Source of the DNA: an uncultured Clostridia bacterium
GTDB taxonomy: Bacteria; Bacillota; Clostridia; Oscillospirales; Ruminococcaceae
Assembly: GCA_947625735.1 (NCBI GenBank)
Contig: CANQPL010000028.1
Span: forward strand, 1-32,990
Direction: 5' to 3'
Length of the DNA: 32,990 nt
In this document: one piece after another, positions 15,407 through 23,420 of the stretch
How positions within the stretch are numbered: the stretch's first letter is position 1
Layout: each line of letters starts with the position of its first letter
Made by a program: the position numbers and the translations under genes
Notes under the pieces: generated by a model
What the model was told of the DNA's origin: nothing
The model's database searches: none
The model's input: only the letters and a program-made list of their open reading frames with translations

Positions 15407-17035
15407 TCAATACCACAGGTCAAAATCGTCAAATTTCCAGCCCTCATCGGTTTTTATCATATGCAGGCTCCTGTCATCAAATCTTACCTGATCGGATACA
15501 TCTGCATCGGCATGAACAGTCACCAGCCGGAACAGGCACTCGTCCTCTTTCATTGTCACAGGAAAGAGTGCTTCTCCTCCAAAAAATTTGCTTGACTCAA
15601 TGTCGCTGACTGTATTAATAATTATGCCGTCGGTTTCTACTGCTCCGCTCTGATAAAGGAGCTTATATGCAAGGTCATGACTGAGTGCTGTATACCTTTC
15701 GGCTATAAGCTCGTCCGCCGTGTATTTCCCCACATATTCTTCCGGTATTTCAAGATCGGCTTCAAGACTGTATACCTGAGCAAAGGCATTTTCAAAGGCT
15801 GTTTTCTGTTCGGGATCCATAAAATCCATATGCATTGCACACCCGCTCTGATACGGGTTGCCTTTTTCCCCCTCAAATGCAAAATTGCTCACAAGAAAGC
15901 GCAGCTCATACGGCTCGCCGTTCAGAGTCACTGCCGCCTTATATACTCCCGCCAACAGCCCCGAAAAATCAATGGGAACGGTAAAATTCGGCTTTATTTC
16001 GTATAGCCCGGATGTACCTCCCGGCTGCACCTCAATACGCATGGGTATTTCTCCGAATTCAAGCTCCTCCCAGCCCTCTGCTGTCTGTCGGTACAGGATA
16101 AGATCACTTGCCGTAATCTCTTTGTCGGTGTAATTTGCAAAGTATAAATTCAGCCTTGTTTCATCTGCTGATTCAGGTCTGACGGTATTAAACGGATACA
16201 CACAAGGTTCTATCATAAAATTTATCCTGTCTTTTGAAGAATTACCCTGATTTTCAAAGAGGGCTTCCGATTCACCGTATTCAAAATGACAGCCCGCCGC
16301 TCTCATTAGCCGCTCAGACTGATCTCCCGAGTAGCTCCGTGTGTTTATCCTGACTGCCTCCAACTCCTCCATTTGGGAAAACAACGCTTCATACGTTTCT
16401 GTATCCCCCGTAAAATCCGAAAGTGTAAGATACCTTATCCCCTTTACCGCACCCAGCTTCCATATATCATCTGAGGTCGTTGCCGCACCCGTAACTATGA
16501 CCGAGCCGTCATATACAGTTAAGCTCTCTCCGTCAATGTACAGGATCGGCTCATTATATACGGAAATATTTTCGCATTCACCGCCTGCCCCGGTTATTGC
16601 CGCTGACAGATCGGCTGAAAGCACCTCTTTGTTTACCTCCCTGTCGGTGGTAAATATAAAAAGTCCGTCAAGCTCCATGTCAGAAAACACCCGGGCATAG
16701 TCCTCGGCTGTTCCCTCAAAATCATAAAGATACAGTTCCTTTACTCTTGCTCCCTTAAAAAATTCCGGCGTCAGCGAACCGCAGCCGAAAATCTCCAGCC
16801 GCTCTATTTCGCCAAATCGGGAAAGCTCAACTGTCCTTGCCCCGTCTTCCGTATAAACACCGTCAATATATACGCTTCCGTCAAGGTCTATGGCAAGTGA
16901 ATTTATCTGCGGATTTTCCTCGGTCAAGGTGATCTCCTCGGGTAATACATCTGTTTCTTCCTTTTCCCTGTATTCGCCGCCCATACAGCCCGAAAGCAGT
17001 ATCGCCGCAGCAAGGACAGGCAGCAGCTTTTTCAT
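15407..17035 (-). CDS. lipoprotein with repeat-like N-terminus and Ig-like domain
   Basis: A 542-residue surface lipoprotein. The lipobox is LSGC with Cys17 after a short hydrophobic signal. The N-terminal part (about 45-250) contains two similar units with strands such as GSVYIDG and GSVIVTG, followed by leucine-rich-repeat-like RYLTLSDF and ELYLYDF segments. A bacterial Ig-like domain follows (about 270-385: LNLYFANYTDKEITASDLIL, YEIKPNFTVPIDFSGLLAG). The C-terminal domain ends in TDEGWKFDDFDLWY, like NTF2-fold lipoproteins. I start at the ATG at 17035, with AGAGGG seven bases upstream. It is a single gene divergent from glgP. The function is unknown; ligand binding at the cell surface is inferred. 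Confidence 0.85.
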   Translation of the reverse strand: MKKLLPVLAAAILLSGCMGGEYREKEETDVLPEEITLTEENPQINSLAIDLDGSVYIDGVYTEDGARTVELSRFGEIERLEIFGCGSLTPEFFKGARVKELYLYDFEGTAEDYARVFSDMELDGLFIFTTDREVNKEVLSADLSAAITGAGGECENISVYNEPILYIDGESLTVYDGSVIVTGAATTSDDIWKLGAVKGIRYLTLSDFTGDTETYEALFSQMEELEAVRINTRSYSGDQSERLMRAAGCHFEYGESEALFENQGNSSKDRINFMIEPCVYPFNTVRPESADETRLNLYFANYTDKEITASDLILYRQTAEGWEELEFGEIPMRIEVQPGGTSGLYEIKPNFTVPIDFSGLLAGVYKAAVTLNGEPYELRFLVSNFAFEGEKGNPYQSGCAMHMDFMDPEQKTAFENAFAQVYSLEADLEIPEEYVGKYTADELIAERYTALSHDLAYKLLYQSGAVETDGIIINTVSDIESSKFFGGEALFPVTMKEDECLFRLVTVHADADVSDQVRFDDRSLHMIKTDEGWKFDDFDLWY

Positions 17036-17280
17036 AAAAACACCCTCTTTTATCATCTCTGTATAATATAACTCTTTTGAAAAGCAAAAGGTTTCATTTA
17101 TTCGGGAAATTAACAGAAAATTTACATATTTAAATAAATTGCGGCTGTACGTTAATGCGTTTATTGTGCAGTGATGTATTGAATTCAGAGTTATTTTTTC
17201 AGATAGATGCTTTTCTTTTGATTAAATCACCAAATTTTCAGATAAAAACTGTTAAAATCTCCATAGTTTGACTAAAAGAC

Positions 17281-17309
17281 TTGATTTTAATTTGAAATTG
17301 TGGTAAAAT
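17281..17309 (+). promoter_or_regulatory. promoter of glgP
   Basis: TTGATT (17281-17286), 17 bases and TAAAAT (17304-17309), with TG one base before the -10. GGAGGG at 17340-17345 precedes the ATG at 17356. The rest of 17057-17280 shows no other feature that I can support. Confidence 0.65.
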
Positions 17310-17355
17310 ATAATGTATCTGTTATATAATCTTAAAACGGAGGGATCAGTCAAAA

Positions 17356-19710
17356 ATGAATAAAGATCAGTTTTATGCGAAAATAAGCGAAAATCTTCTT
17401 ACAGACGGCAGGACGGATATAAAGTCCGCTACTCCCCGTCAGCTTCACAATGCCGTGGCAAGAGCGGTTATGAGTGACATTATCCCGCTCTGGAACGATA
17501 CCGAAAACAGACACAACAGCAGAAGAAGAGCATACTACCTTTCTGCGGAGTTCCTTATGGGCAGAGCGGTGTTCAATAACCTTTACTGCGCAGGCCTCTT
17601 GGACGATGCAAAGGCTATCTTCTCGGAAAACGGTATTGACATTGCCTGCCTGGAGGAGATTGAGGACGCTTCTCTCGGAAACGGCGGTCTCGGCAGACTG
17701 GCTGCCTGCTTTCTTGATTCCGCTGCTGCCTGCGATATCCCCTTGAACGGCTACGGTATAAGATATAAGTACGGTCTTTTCAAACAGTCAATAGGCAACG
17801 GTTTTCAGCAGGAATCCGCTGACCCGTGGCTGGATTACGGCGATGCATGGAGCGTTCGCTGCGATAAGGATACGGTTATCGTGGAGTTTGCCGATCAGAC
17901 CGTAAAGGCTGTACCCTATGATACACCTATCATCGGCTTTGACAGAAAGGCTGTAAATACTCTGCGTCTCTGGCAGGCGGAAAGCATGAACGGCTTCGAT
18001 TTTGGTAAATTTGATAATCAGGATTATATTGGTGCTTCCGAGTCCTCCATTATGGCTGATGCCATAAACGATGTCCTCTACCCCAACGACAACACAGATA
18101 AGGGCAGGAGACTGCGCCTTAAACAGCAGTATTTCTTTGTTTCCGCCTCTGTGCAGGATATTGTAAGACGCTACAAGGCAAAGCACGGCGATGATCTGTC
18201 CCACTTTGCTGAGGATTATGCCGTTCAGCTCAATGACACCCACCCCACTGTTGCTATCCCCGAGCTTATCAGGATATTTATGTTCAAGGAGGGGCTGTCA
18301 TTCAAGGAGGCTTTCGACATTGCACAGAAAACCTTTAACTATACTAACCACACCGTTCTGGGCGAGGCTCTGGAAAAATGGAACATTGACCTCTTTAAAA
18401 GCGTTATTCCCACAATTTATGAGATCATTCTCATGATAGACAGTCATCTGAGAAAACACCTTGTTTCTATCGGTCAGAACGAAGCGCAGATAAATGCTAA
18501 ACGCATTGTGGACGGCAGTCAGATCCATATGGCAAGAATGGCGATCTTCGGCACCTCCCACACAAACGGCGTTGCGGCTCTCCATACCGATATCCTCAAA
18601 AAGGACGTTCTTCATGACTGGTATGAGATCTACCCCGAGCGTTTCCAGAACAAGACCAACGGCATTACCCCCAGAAGATGGCTGGGTCTTTGCAATCCCG
18701 AGCTTTCCGCACTTATCACCGAGAAAATAGGCAGCGGCTGGGAAACCGATCTTGACAGACTTCAGGGACTGAAAAAATTCGTTGACGATCCTGCCACTAT
18801 TGAACGCTTTATGCAGATAAAACGTCAGAAAAAGGAGCAGCTCTGCTCTTACATCAAGGAGCATGAGGGTATTGAGCTTTCCCCCGATTTTGTGTTCGAC
18901 ATTCAGGTAAAGCGTCTGCATGAGTACAAGAGACAGCTGCTCAATGCATTCTCTATTATGGACCTGTATTTCAGGGTAAAGGAAAACAAGCTGCCCGATT
19001 TGCAGCCTACCGCATTCATTTTCGGAGCAAAGGCTGCTCCCGCTTACCGCAGAGCAAAGGGTATAATCAAGTATATCAATGAAGTGGCAAAGCTTGTGAA
19101 TAATGACCCCGACACAAAAGACAAGATGAAGGTTATTTTCGTTCAGAATTACAACGTTTCCTATGCAGAAAAGCTGATCCCCGCTGCGGATATTTCCGAG
19201 CAGATCTCTACTGCCGGTCTTGAAGCCTCCGGCACGGGCAATATGAAATTCATGCTCAACGGCGCTGTGACTTTGGGTACCTATGACGGTGCAAATGTTG
19301 AGATAGTTGAAGAAGCAGGCTGGGAAAATGAATATATCTTCGGTGCAAGAGTGGAGGAGCTTGATGCCGTCCGTCCCACCTATAACCCGAGAGAAAAGAT
19401 CTACTACCGCAACGAACGCGTTAAGAGAGTTATCAACACACTGGTAGACAGCACCTTCAATGACGGCGATACAGGTATGTTCGGAGAGCTTTTCAACTCC
19501 CTCATCAACGGCGCAAGCTGGCATAAGCCCGATAACTACTTCCTGCTCACCGATCTGGAGGGCTATGTTGACACAAAGCTCCGCGCTCTGTATGATTACA
19601 AGAACAGATTTGTTTTCTCCAAAAAATGCTGGATGAATATTGCCAATGCAGGCAAATTCTCCTCAGACAGAACCGTTAAGCAATATGCGGAGGAACTCTG
19701 GAAGCTGTAA
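17356..19710 (+). CDS. glgP: glycogen/starch/maltodextrin phosphorylase
   Basis: A 784-residue family GT35 alpha-glucan phosphorylase. It releases glucose-1-phosphate from the ends of alpha-1,4-glucans using phosphate and pyridoxal phosphate. Diagnostic stretches are YYLSAEFLMGR near residue 54, LGNGGLGRLAACFLDS near 107, VQLNDTHPT near 290 and EASGTGNMKFMLNGA, where Lys631 holds the cofactor. Length and absence of a long N-terminal regulatory extension fit bacterial enzymes. It has its own promoter and terminator. Codon use is richer in C-ending codons than the accessory genes to the left, as expected for a highly expressed enzyme. Glycogen versus maltodextrin preference cannot be told from sequence alone. 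Confidence 0.97.
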   Translation: MNKDQFYAKISENLLTDGRTDIKSATPRQLHNAVARAVMSDIIPLWNDTENRHNSRRRAYYLSAEFLMGRAVFNNLYCAGLLDDAKAIFSENGIDIACLEEIEDASLGNGGLGRLAACFLDSAAACDIPLNGYGIRYKYGLFKQSIGNGFQQESADPWLDYGDAWSVRCDKDTVIVEFADQTVKAVPYDTPIIGFDRKAVNTLRLWQAESMNGFDFGKFDNQDYIGASESSIMADAINDVLYPNDNTDKGRRLRLKQQYFFVSASVQDIVRRYKAKHGDDLSHFAEDYAVQLNDTHPTVAIPELIRIFMFKEGLSFKEAFDIAQKTFNYTNHTVLGEALEKWNIDLFKSVIPTIYEIILMIDSHLRKHLVSIGQNEAQINAKRIVDGSQIHMARMAIFGTSHTNGVAALHTDILKKDVLHDWYEIYPERFQNKTNGITPRRWLGLCNPELSALITEKIGSGWETDLDRLQGLKKFVDDPATIERFMQIKRQKKEQLCSYIKEHEGIELSPDFVFDIQVKRLHEYKRQLLNAFSIMDLYFRVKENKLPDLQPTAFIFGAKAAPAYRRAKGIIKYINEVAKLVNNDPDTKDKMKVIFVQNYNVSYAEKLIPAADISEQISTAGLEASGTGNMKFMLNGAVTLGTYDGANVEIVEEAGWENEYIFGARVEELDAVRPTYNPREKIYYRNERVKRVINTLVDSTFNDGDTGMFGELFNSLINGASWHKPDNYFLLTDLEGYVDTKLRALYDYKNRFVFSKKCWMNIANAGKFSSDRTVKQYAEELWKL

Positions 19711-19737
19711 TATATTATCACCCTCACAAAATAATCA

Positions 19738-19775
19738 GAGCTGCCGTTTGTATAAGCGGCAGCTCCTTATTATCC
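19738..19775. terminator. bidirectional terminator after glgP
   Basis: GAGCTGCCG (19738-19746) pairs with CGGCAGCTC (19757-19765). The plus side runs into CTTATTATC, the minus side into TGATTATTTT. A second small hairpin, CCTC/GAGG, follows near 19777-19790. It can serve both glgP and the converging glycosyltransferase gene. Confidence 0.75.
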
Positions 19776-19810
19776 CCTCGCACAGAGGATATTATTTTCA
19801 GAAATTGTTC

Positions 19811-21709
19811 TTAATTTGCTTCAAGATCTTCTAATGTGACCTCAACATATTCATCGGCAGGGACTACTTTATATGTATGAACCTCTTCGCCCATCATCAT
19901 CTCGCCTGTACACAATTGCAGACGATATCCCGGGAATATGTTTTCTTCAAACCTTTGGACAATATTTTCTTCGCTTATTGTGTCATAATCTTCAAAAAGA
20001 TCATCATCAGAAAAATTCACGATACCGGAAGAATCCTGATCGGCAGCTCCTGAATCATTACTATCATCTTCATATTTATCAATAGCATTTTTCATTAAAT
20101 TTGATATAGCCGTTTCAATTGATACATAACAATCATTTCCCTTTTTATATGCGGAAAGCTGCTCATAATACTTGTCATAATCAGCGATTTGCACGAACGC
20201 TGCTTCATCGCAGCCCATAAGCTTGTCAGAGTAACATACTGCACGCCAATATTCGTGCAGAACAATTATATGACTGCTGTTTGATGAAGTTGTAGAGCTT
20301 ATCCCGCCTCCAACAGTCATTGTGGGAAAATTGTATCTGCATTCCTGAGACAAATGAGAATAGATAAGAAATGGTGCTAATATTACCGCAGTGATCGCAG
20401 GTATCAGCTTCTGCTTCAGCTTTACTGCACGCAGAATGTACCATAAAACCGAAACAAATATTATTGCCGCCCATGGCATGATAACAAATAAATATCTGTC
20501 GGAATGATTTTCCATATTATGAAAGTTTACCGTGTAATCTACTACTAACATTGCGAATATTACAGATAAAAAAGTGAAAAGAAATAAAAAGTCAAAATTC
20601 TTTAAAAAATATTTAACCTTCTCTCCGGCTGCCGAGACGAATTTTTTAAACCATGTTTCTTTCCTGAAAAGAAAGCACAATGGGATCACTATAGCTGCGA
20701 GTATTACAATAACCGCTACCACATAATTATAAATTCCCGATGCCCAGATAGACACAGGTACTCCTATTAAAGAAGATGTTATCAATGATATGCAGAATCT
20801 GAACCCGTTTACAAACGGCATTCTGTTTATCTGCCATGATTCAACCGTGGAAGAACTGAAAACCTGTCCAAAAAGATATGGGAAAAACAAATAGCTTATT
20901 ACTACTCCGCCCAGTACCGAAAACGCATAGGCAAGCATTTTCTTTATTTTCTTTGAAAATAATAAATAAAAACACATACAAGCTGCAATGGGGAACGCTG
21001 CATATAAAAATCCGTAATCAGTGAGAGTACCCATAAATGTTATTATCATCAGTGTAATAACGTTGCGCTTTAAGCTGCCCTCATCATTAAATACCCTTAC
21101 ATTGTAGTACAGATAAATAATGCTGAACATTGATACTGCGGAATACATACGTAAAAAATTGTTCACATTCATGCAGCCCATGGAAAATCCCCATAAAAAA
21201 CAAACCACAAGTCCCATGGCCGGTGAACGAAGCATACGTGATGAAGCTTTATATAAAAATATCTGCCCTATTACCATTACTGCTATGTTTATTACAAATG
21301 CTATCCATGGAGAAAATATGTCCGGAAAAAATGAGCATACTGCATGAAGCAGAAAAAAATACATGGGCGGGTGCAGATCGTTTGCCAGATTATAATATAC
21401 CGATCCGAAATCAAACTGTTCGCCCTTCTGAACCGTGATATAATCCGAAAAAATTGAACCGTCATTGTATTCCTGCGGAACTCTTTTATCATTTGTGTAA
21501 AAATCCGTGCTGTTGTTTCCCGGCAAACCGTATGCAAACAGATGAGGACGATAATTTGAATTTGCCATGCCGTAATTCCAGATCTCGTCACTGTGATAGC
21601 TTTCTTTATTAAACACAAAATTATATGTGATAAGACCTACCTGAAAAATAAGCATTACTGCCATTATGATGCTGATATATTTTAATCCGGACTTGCTGTT
21701 TTTTTCCAT
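19811..21709 (-). CDS. GT-C fold glycosyltransferase, ArnT/PMT-like membrane protein
   Basis: A 632-residue polytopic protein with about eleven to thirteen hydrophobic segments up to residue 450. The first extracytoplasmic loop carries SDEIW (Asp41-Glu42), in the position of the catalytic acid of lipid-phospho-sugar-dependent GT-C enzymes, and later DLHPPMYFFLLH, also typical of the ArnT/PMT/GT39 group. A soluble C-terminal part (about 470-632) contains a very acidic stretch (EDDSNDSGAADQDSSG). Such enzymes move a sugar from a polyprenyl-phosphate donor onto protein, lipid or wall polymer outside the membrane. AGGAG precedes the ATG. It lies 23 bases after the prepilin gene, so the pilin is a candidate acceptor (inferred). 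Confidence 0.82.
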   Translation of the reverse strand: MEKNSKSGLKYISIIMAVMLIFQVGLITYNFVFNKESYHSDEIWNYGMANSNYRPHLFAYGLPGNNSTDFYTNDKRVPQEYNDGSIFSDYITVQKGEQFDFGSVYYNLANDLHPPMYFFLLHAVCSFFPDIFSPWIAFVINIAVMVIGQIFLYKASSRMLRSPAMGLVVCFLWGFSMGCMNVNNFLRMYSAVSMFSIIYLYYNVRVFNDEGSLKRNVITLMIITFMGTLTDYGFLYAAFPIAACMCFYLLFSKKIKKMLAYAFSVLGGVVISYLFFPYLFGQVFSSSTVESWQINRMPFVNGFRFCISLITSSLIGVPVSIWASGIYNYVVAVIVILAAIVIPLCFLFRKETWFKKFVSAAGEKVKYFLKNFDFLFLFTFLSVIFAMLVVDYTVNFHNMENHSDRYLFVIMPWAAIIFVSVLWYILRAVKLKQKLIPAITAVILAPFLIYSHLSQECRYNFPTMTVGGGISSTTSSNSSHIIVLHEYWRAVCYSDKLMGCDEAAFVQIADYDKYYEQLSAYKKGNDCYVSIETAISNLMKNAIDKYEDDSNDSGAADQDSSGIVNFSDDDLFEDYDTISEENIVQRFEENIFPGYRLQLCTGEMMMGEEVHTYKVVPADEYVEVTLEDLEAN

Positions 21710-21732
21710 ATTTTTTCTCCTATGTTATTTTA

Positions 21733-22194
21733 TCAGATATGCTCCGTACCCCAAGCTTCCAAGGGATCATCTGCATCGGAATATTCCGGGTAGGAGCCGA
21801 TCATTTTATCCGATTCCCCTTTCCTCCAATTAGTCCAGCGCGGTGCAACATCTGCATATATATACGCCTGCCCCGCTTCCTTATTTCCTCCCATAAGCGA
21901 GCAAAGCGCCGCCCTCAGATCCTCCTGTGTGCCGTCAAATACAGGCGTACCGCTGCCCGTAAGATCGATCTGCGTACTTATGACACCGCTCAGATCATGC
22001 CCTGAGGTCTCTGATTTGCTGCACCATGTGGCGGTATTGGTGTAAGCAAGCTTTGCATTGGCATTGGCTGTGGAATATTTTGCGTCCGTTGCATATCCGA
22101 TCATGGAGGGGACAAGAATGGCTGCAAGCACACCAATTATCGCTATAACAACTATAAGCTCTACAAGCGTAAATGCTTTTACTGTTTTTTTCAT
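21733..22194 (-). CDS. type IV prepilin-like protein
   Basis: A 153-residue prepilin. A short basic leader, MKKTVKA, is followed by the methylation/cleavage segment FTLVELIVVIAIIGVLAAIL with Glu at mature position 5. A pilin-like helix and a variable C-terminal globular part follow, with Cys near residues 58 and 97. Odd point: the residue before the cleavage site is Ala7 instead of the usual Gly, which prepilin peptidases generally prefer. A strong GGGAGGA site and a perfect promoter stand upstream. No prepilin peptidase or assembly ATPase lies in the window, so assembly must rely on genes elsewhere. Pil-type cellulose-binding glycoproteins are known from Ruminococcus albus; a similar adhesion role here is inferred. 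Confidence 0.88.
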   Translation of the reverse strand: MKKTVKAFTLVELIVVIAIIGVLAAILVPSMIGYATDAKYSTANANAKLAYTNTATWCSKSETSGHDLSGVISTQIDLTGSGTPVFDGTQEDLRAALCSLMGGNKEAGQAYIYADVAPRWTNWRKGESDKMIGSYPEYSDADDPLEAWGTEHI

Positions 22195-22234
22195 AAAAGC
22201 TTCCTCCCGAACTTATTAATTATAAATACACTGA

Positions 22235-22258
22235 TCTGCGGAAAATCTCTCCCGCAGA
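22235..22258 (-). promoter_or_regulatory. 5'-leader hairpin of the prepilin gene
   Basis: TCTGCGG (22235-22241) and CCGCAGA (22252-22258) pair with a ten-base loop, between the promoter and the ribosome site of the prepilin gene. It may stabilise or regulate the mRNA. Confidence 0.4.
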
Positions 22259-22280
22259 ATAAGTTATTTTTTCCTTTTTC

Positions 22281-22309
22281 ATTATACCATTATGTTCGTA
22301 AAATGTCAA
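22281..22309 (-). promoter_or_regulatory. perfect consensus promoter of the prepilin operon
   Basis: On the minus strand TTGACA (22304-22309), 17 bases and TATAAT (22281-22286). It is divergent from, and only about 33 bases away from, an equally perfect plus-strand promoter. Confidence 0.87.
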
Positions 22310-22340
22310 TATTTTTTTTTATAAAATCATTGCAGAATAT

Positions 22341-22371
22341 TGTTGACATATCAACACATATTTGTTATAAT
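22341..22371 (+). promoter_or_regulatory. perfect consensus promoter of the CAP gene with inverted repeat
   Basis: TTGACA (22343-22348), 17 bases and TATAAT (22366-22371). The -35 lies within the inverted repeat TGTTGA-CATA-TCAACA (22341-22356), a possible operator. AAAGGAGA follows at 22411-22418 before the ATG at 22428. Confidence 0.87.
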
Positions 22372-22427
22372 TAAAATATATTATCAATATATTATCAGCC
22401 ATAAAATAAAAAAGGAGATGTATTGTT

Positions 22428-23372
22428 ATGGGTCGATATCTGAAAAAGCTGATGTGTATTCTTCCTGTGCTGATACTTGCAATGTGCTTTATGTCGGTAA
22501 GCGTTTCGGCGGAGTCTGTGAAGCTGAGCCGCACAAGCGTGACGCTGCCTGTGGGGTATTCAATCAAGATCTCCGCTTCGGGTGCGGGAGATGATCTTAC
22601 ATGGTCTGTGGGTGATTCCTCTGTCGCTGAGGTAAAGCTTGCCGGGGATTCCACTGTGAAGATCGCGGGGAAAAAGACGGGAAACACAGTGGTATACGCC
22701 AAGACGGGCAGAAAGACCCTCAAATGTAAAGTAAGCGTGAGAGAGGCAATTATATCTTCAAACGCAAGCTCTGTGGAGCTTACTATGGGACAAGCCGCTG
22801 TCTTTACACTTACGGTCAAGGGTTCTAAAAATCTTGCAGCCGTCAGCAGCAGCAGCGATGTTTGCAGCGTGTCATGGGGAAAATGGTCGGGCGATACAAT
22901 TAAACTTACCGTTTCCGCACAAAACAGCGGGTCTGCCGTGATAAGCGTTTATGCAAAGGGGGACGGCATCGGAAAAGCCAAAAAAATCTCTGTCAAGGTA
23001 AAGGGCATGGAGGAGCAGGTCATTGATCTTGTAAACGCCCAGCGCAGTGATGCAGGAGTTTCCGCTCTTACCAAAAATGACAAGCTGATGGAGGCTGCCT
23101 CTGTCCGTGCCGAGGAGATCGCCGAATATTTCGATCATACCCGTCCCGACGGCAGTCAATGCTTTACTGTACTTAACGGCAGGAATCTCAGATATTACAC
23201 CGCAGGCGAAAACATCGCAGCAGGTCAGCGTGATGCCGAAGATGTCATGGATTCATGGATGAATTCTCCCGGTCATAGAGGAAATATTCTGAATAGTGAC
23301 TATTCCCGGATCGGTGTGGGCTGCTATCGTTCGGGCGGCGTTTATTACTGGGTACAGATATTTATCGGTTAA
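22428..23372 (+). CDS. secreted CAP-domain protein with two Ig-like repeats
   Basis: A 314-residue exported protein. A signal peptide (about 1-28) ends near VSVSAES. Two BIG2-like Ig domains follow, about 29-105 (KLSRTSVTLPVGYSIKI) and 106-195 (ASSVELTMGQAAVFTL). The C-terminal CAP/SCP (YkwD-like) domain spans about 198-314, with LVNAQRSDAGVSAL, FDHTRPDGSQ, YTAGENIAAG, SWMNSPGHRGNIL and the final YYWVQIFIG. The two His and the Glu typical of the CAP cavity are present. There is no LPXTG or other anchor, so it is probably released or held by the Ig domains. The function of bacterial CAP proteins is largely open. It is divergent from the prepilin operon. Confidence 0.92.
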   Translation: MGRYLKKLMCILPVLILAMCFMSVSVSAESVKLSRTSVTLPVGYSIKISASGAGDDLTWSVGDSSVAEVKLAGDSTVKIAGKKTGNTVVYAKTGRKTLKCKVSVREAIISSNASSVELTMGQAAVFTLTVKGSKNLAAVSSSSDVCSVSWGKWSGDTIKLTVSAQNSGSAVISVYAKGDGIGKAKKISVKVKGMEEQVIDLVNAQRSDAGVSALTKNDKLMEAASVRAEEIAEYFDHTRPDGSQCFTVLNGRNLRYYTAGENIAAGQRDAEDVMDSWMNSPGHRGNILNSDYSRIGVGCYRSGGVYYWVQIFIG

Positions 23373-23378
23373 ATAACT

Positions 23379-23420
23379 GCGGTCAGGGGTTGTAACAAAT
23401 CCCCTGACCGCTTTTTTATT
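23379..23420. terminator. strong bidirectional terminator
   Basis: GCGGTCAGGGG (23379-23389) pairs perfectly with CCCCTGACCGC (23401-23411), followed by TTTTTTATTTT on the plus strand. It ends the CAP gene and, read from the other side, the long minus-strand operon whose last stop lies at 23416-23418. Confidence 0.9.

Noticed and set aside
15232-15595. Overlapping short frames at the 3' end of the lipoprotein gene
   Set aside because: No ribosome sites, no domains, and they overlap the coding strand of the lipoprotein.
18298-19524. 408-codon minus-strand frame inside glgP
   Set aside because: Antisense shadow of a highly conserved phosphorylase gene with C-rich third positions; no homology or ribosome site seen.
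22319-22819. 166-codon minus-strand frame opposite the CAP gene
   Set aside because: It covers the divergent promoters and the CAP signal peptide; composition mirrors the real gene.
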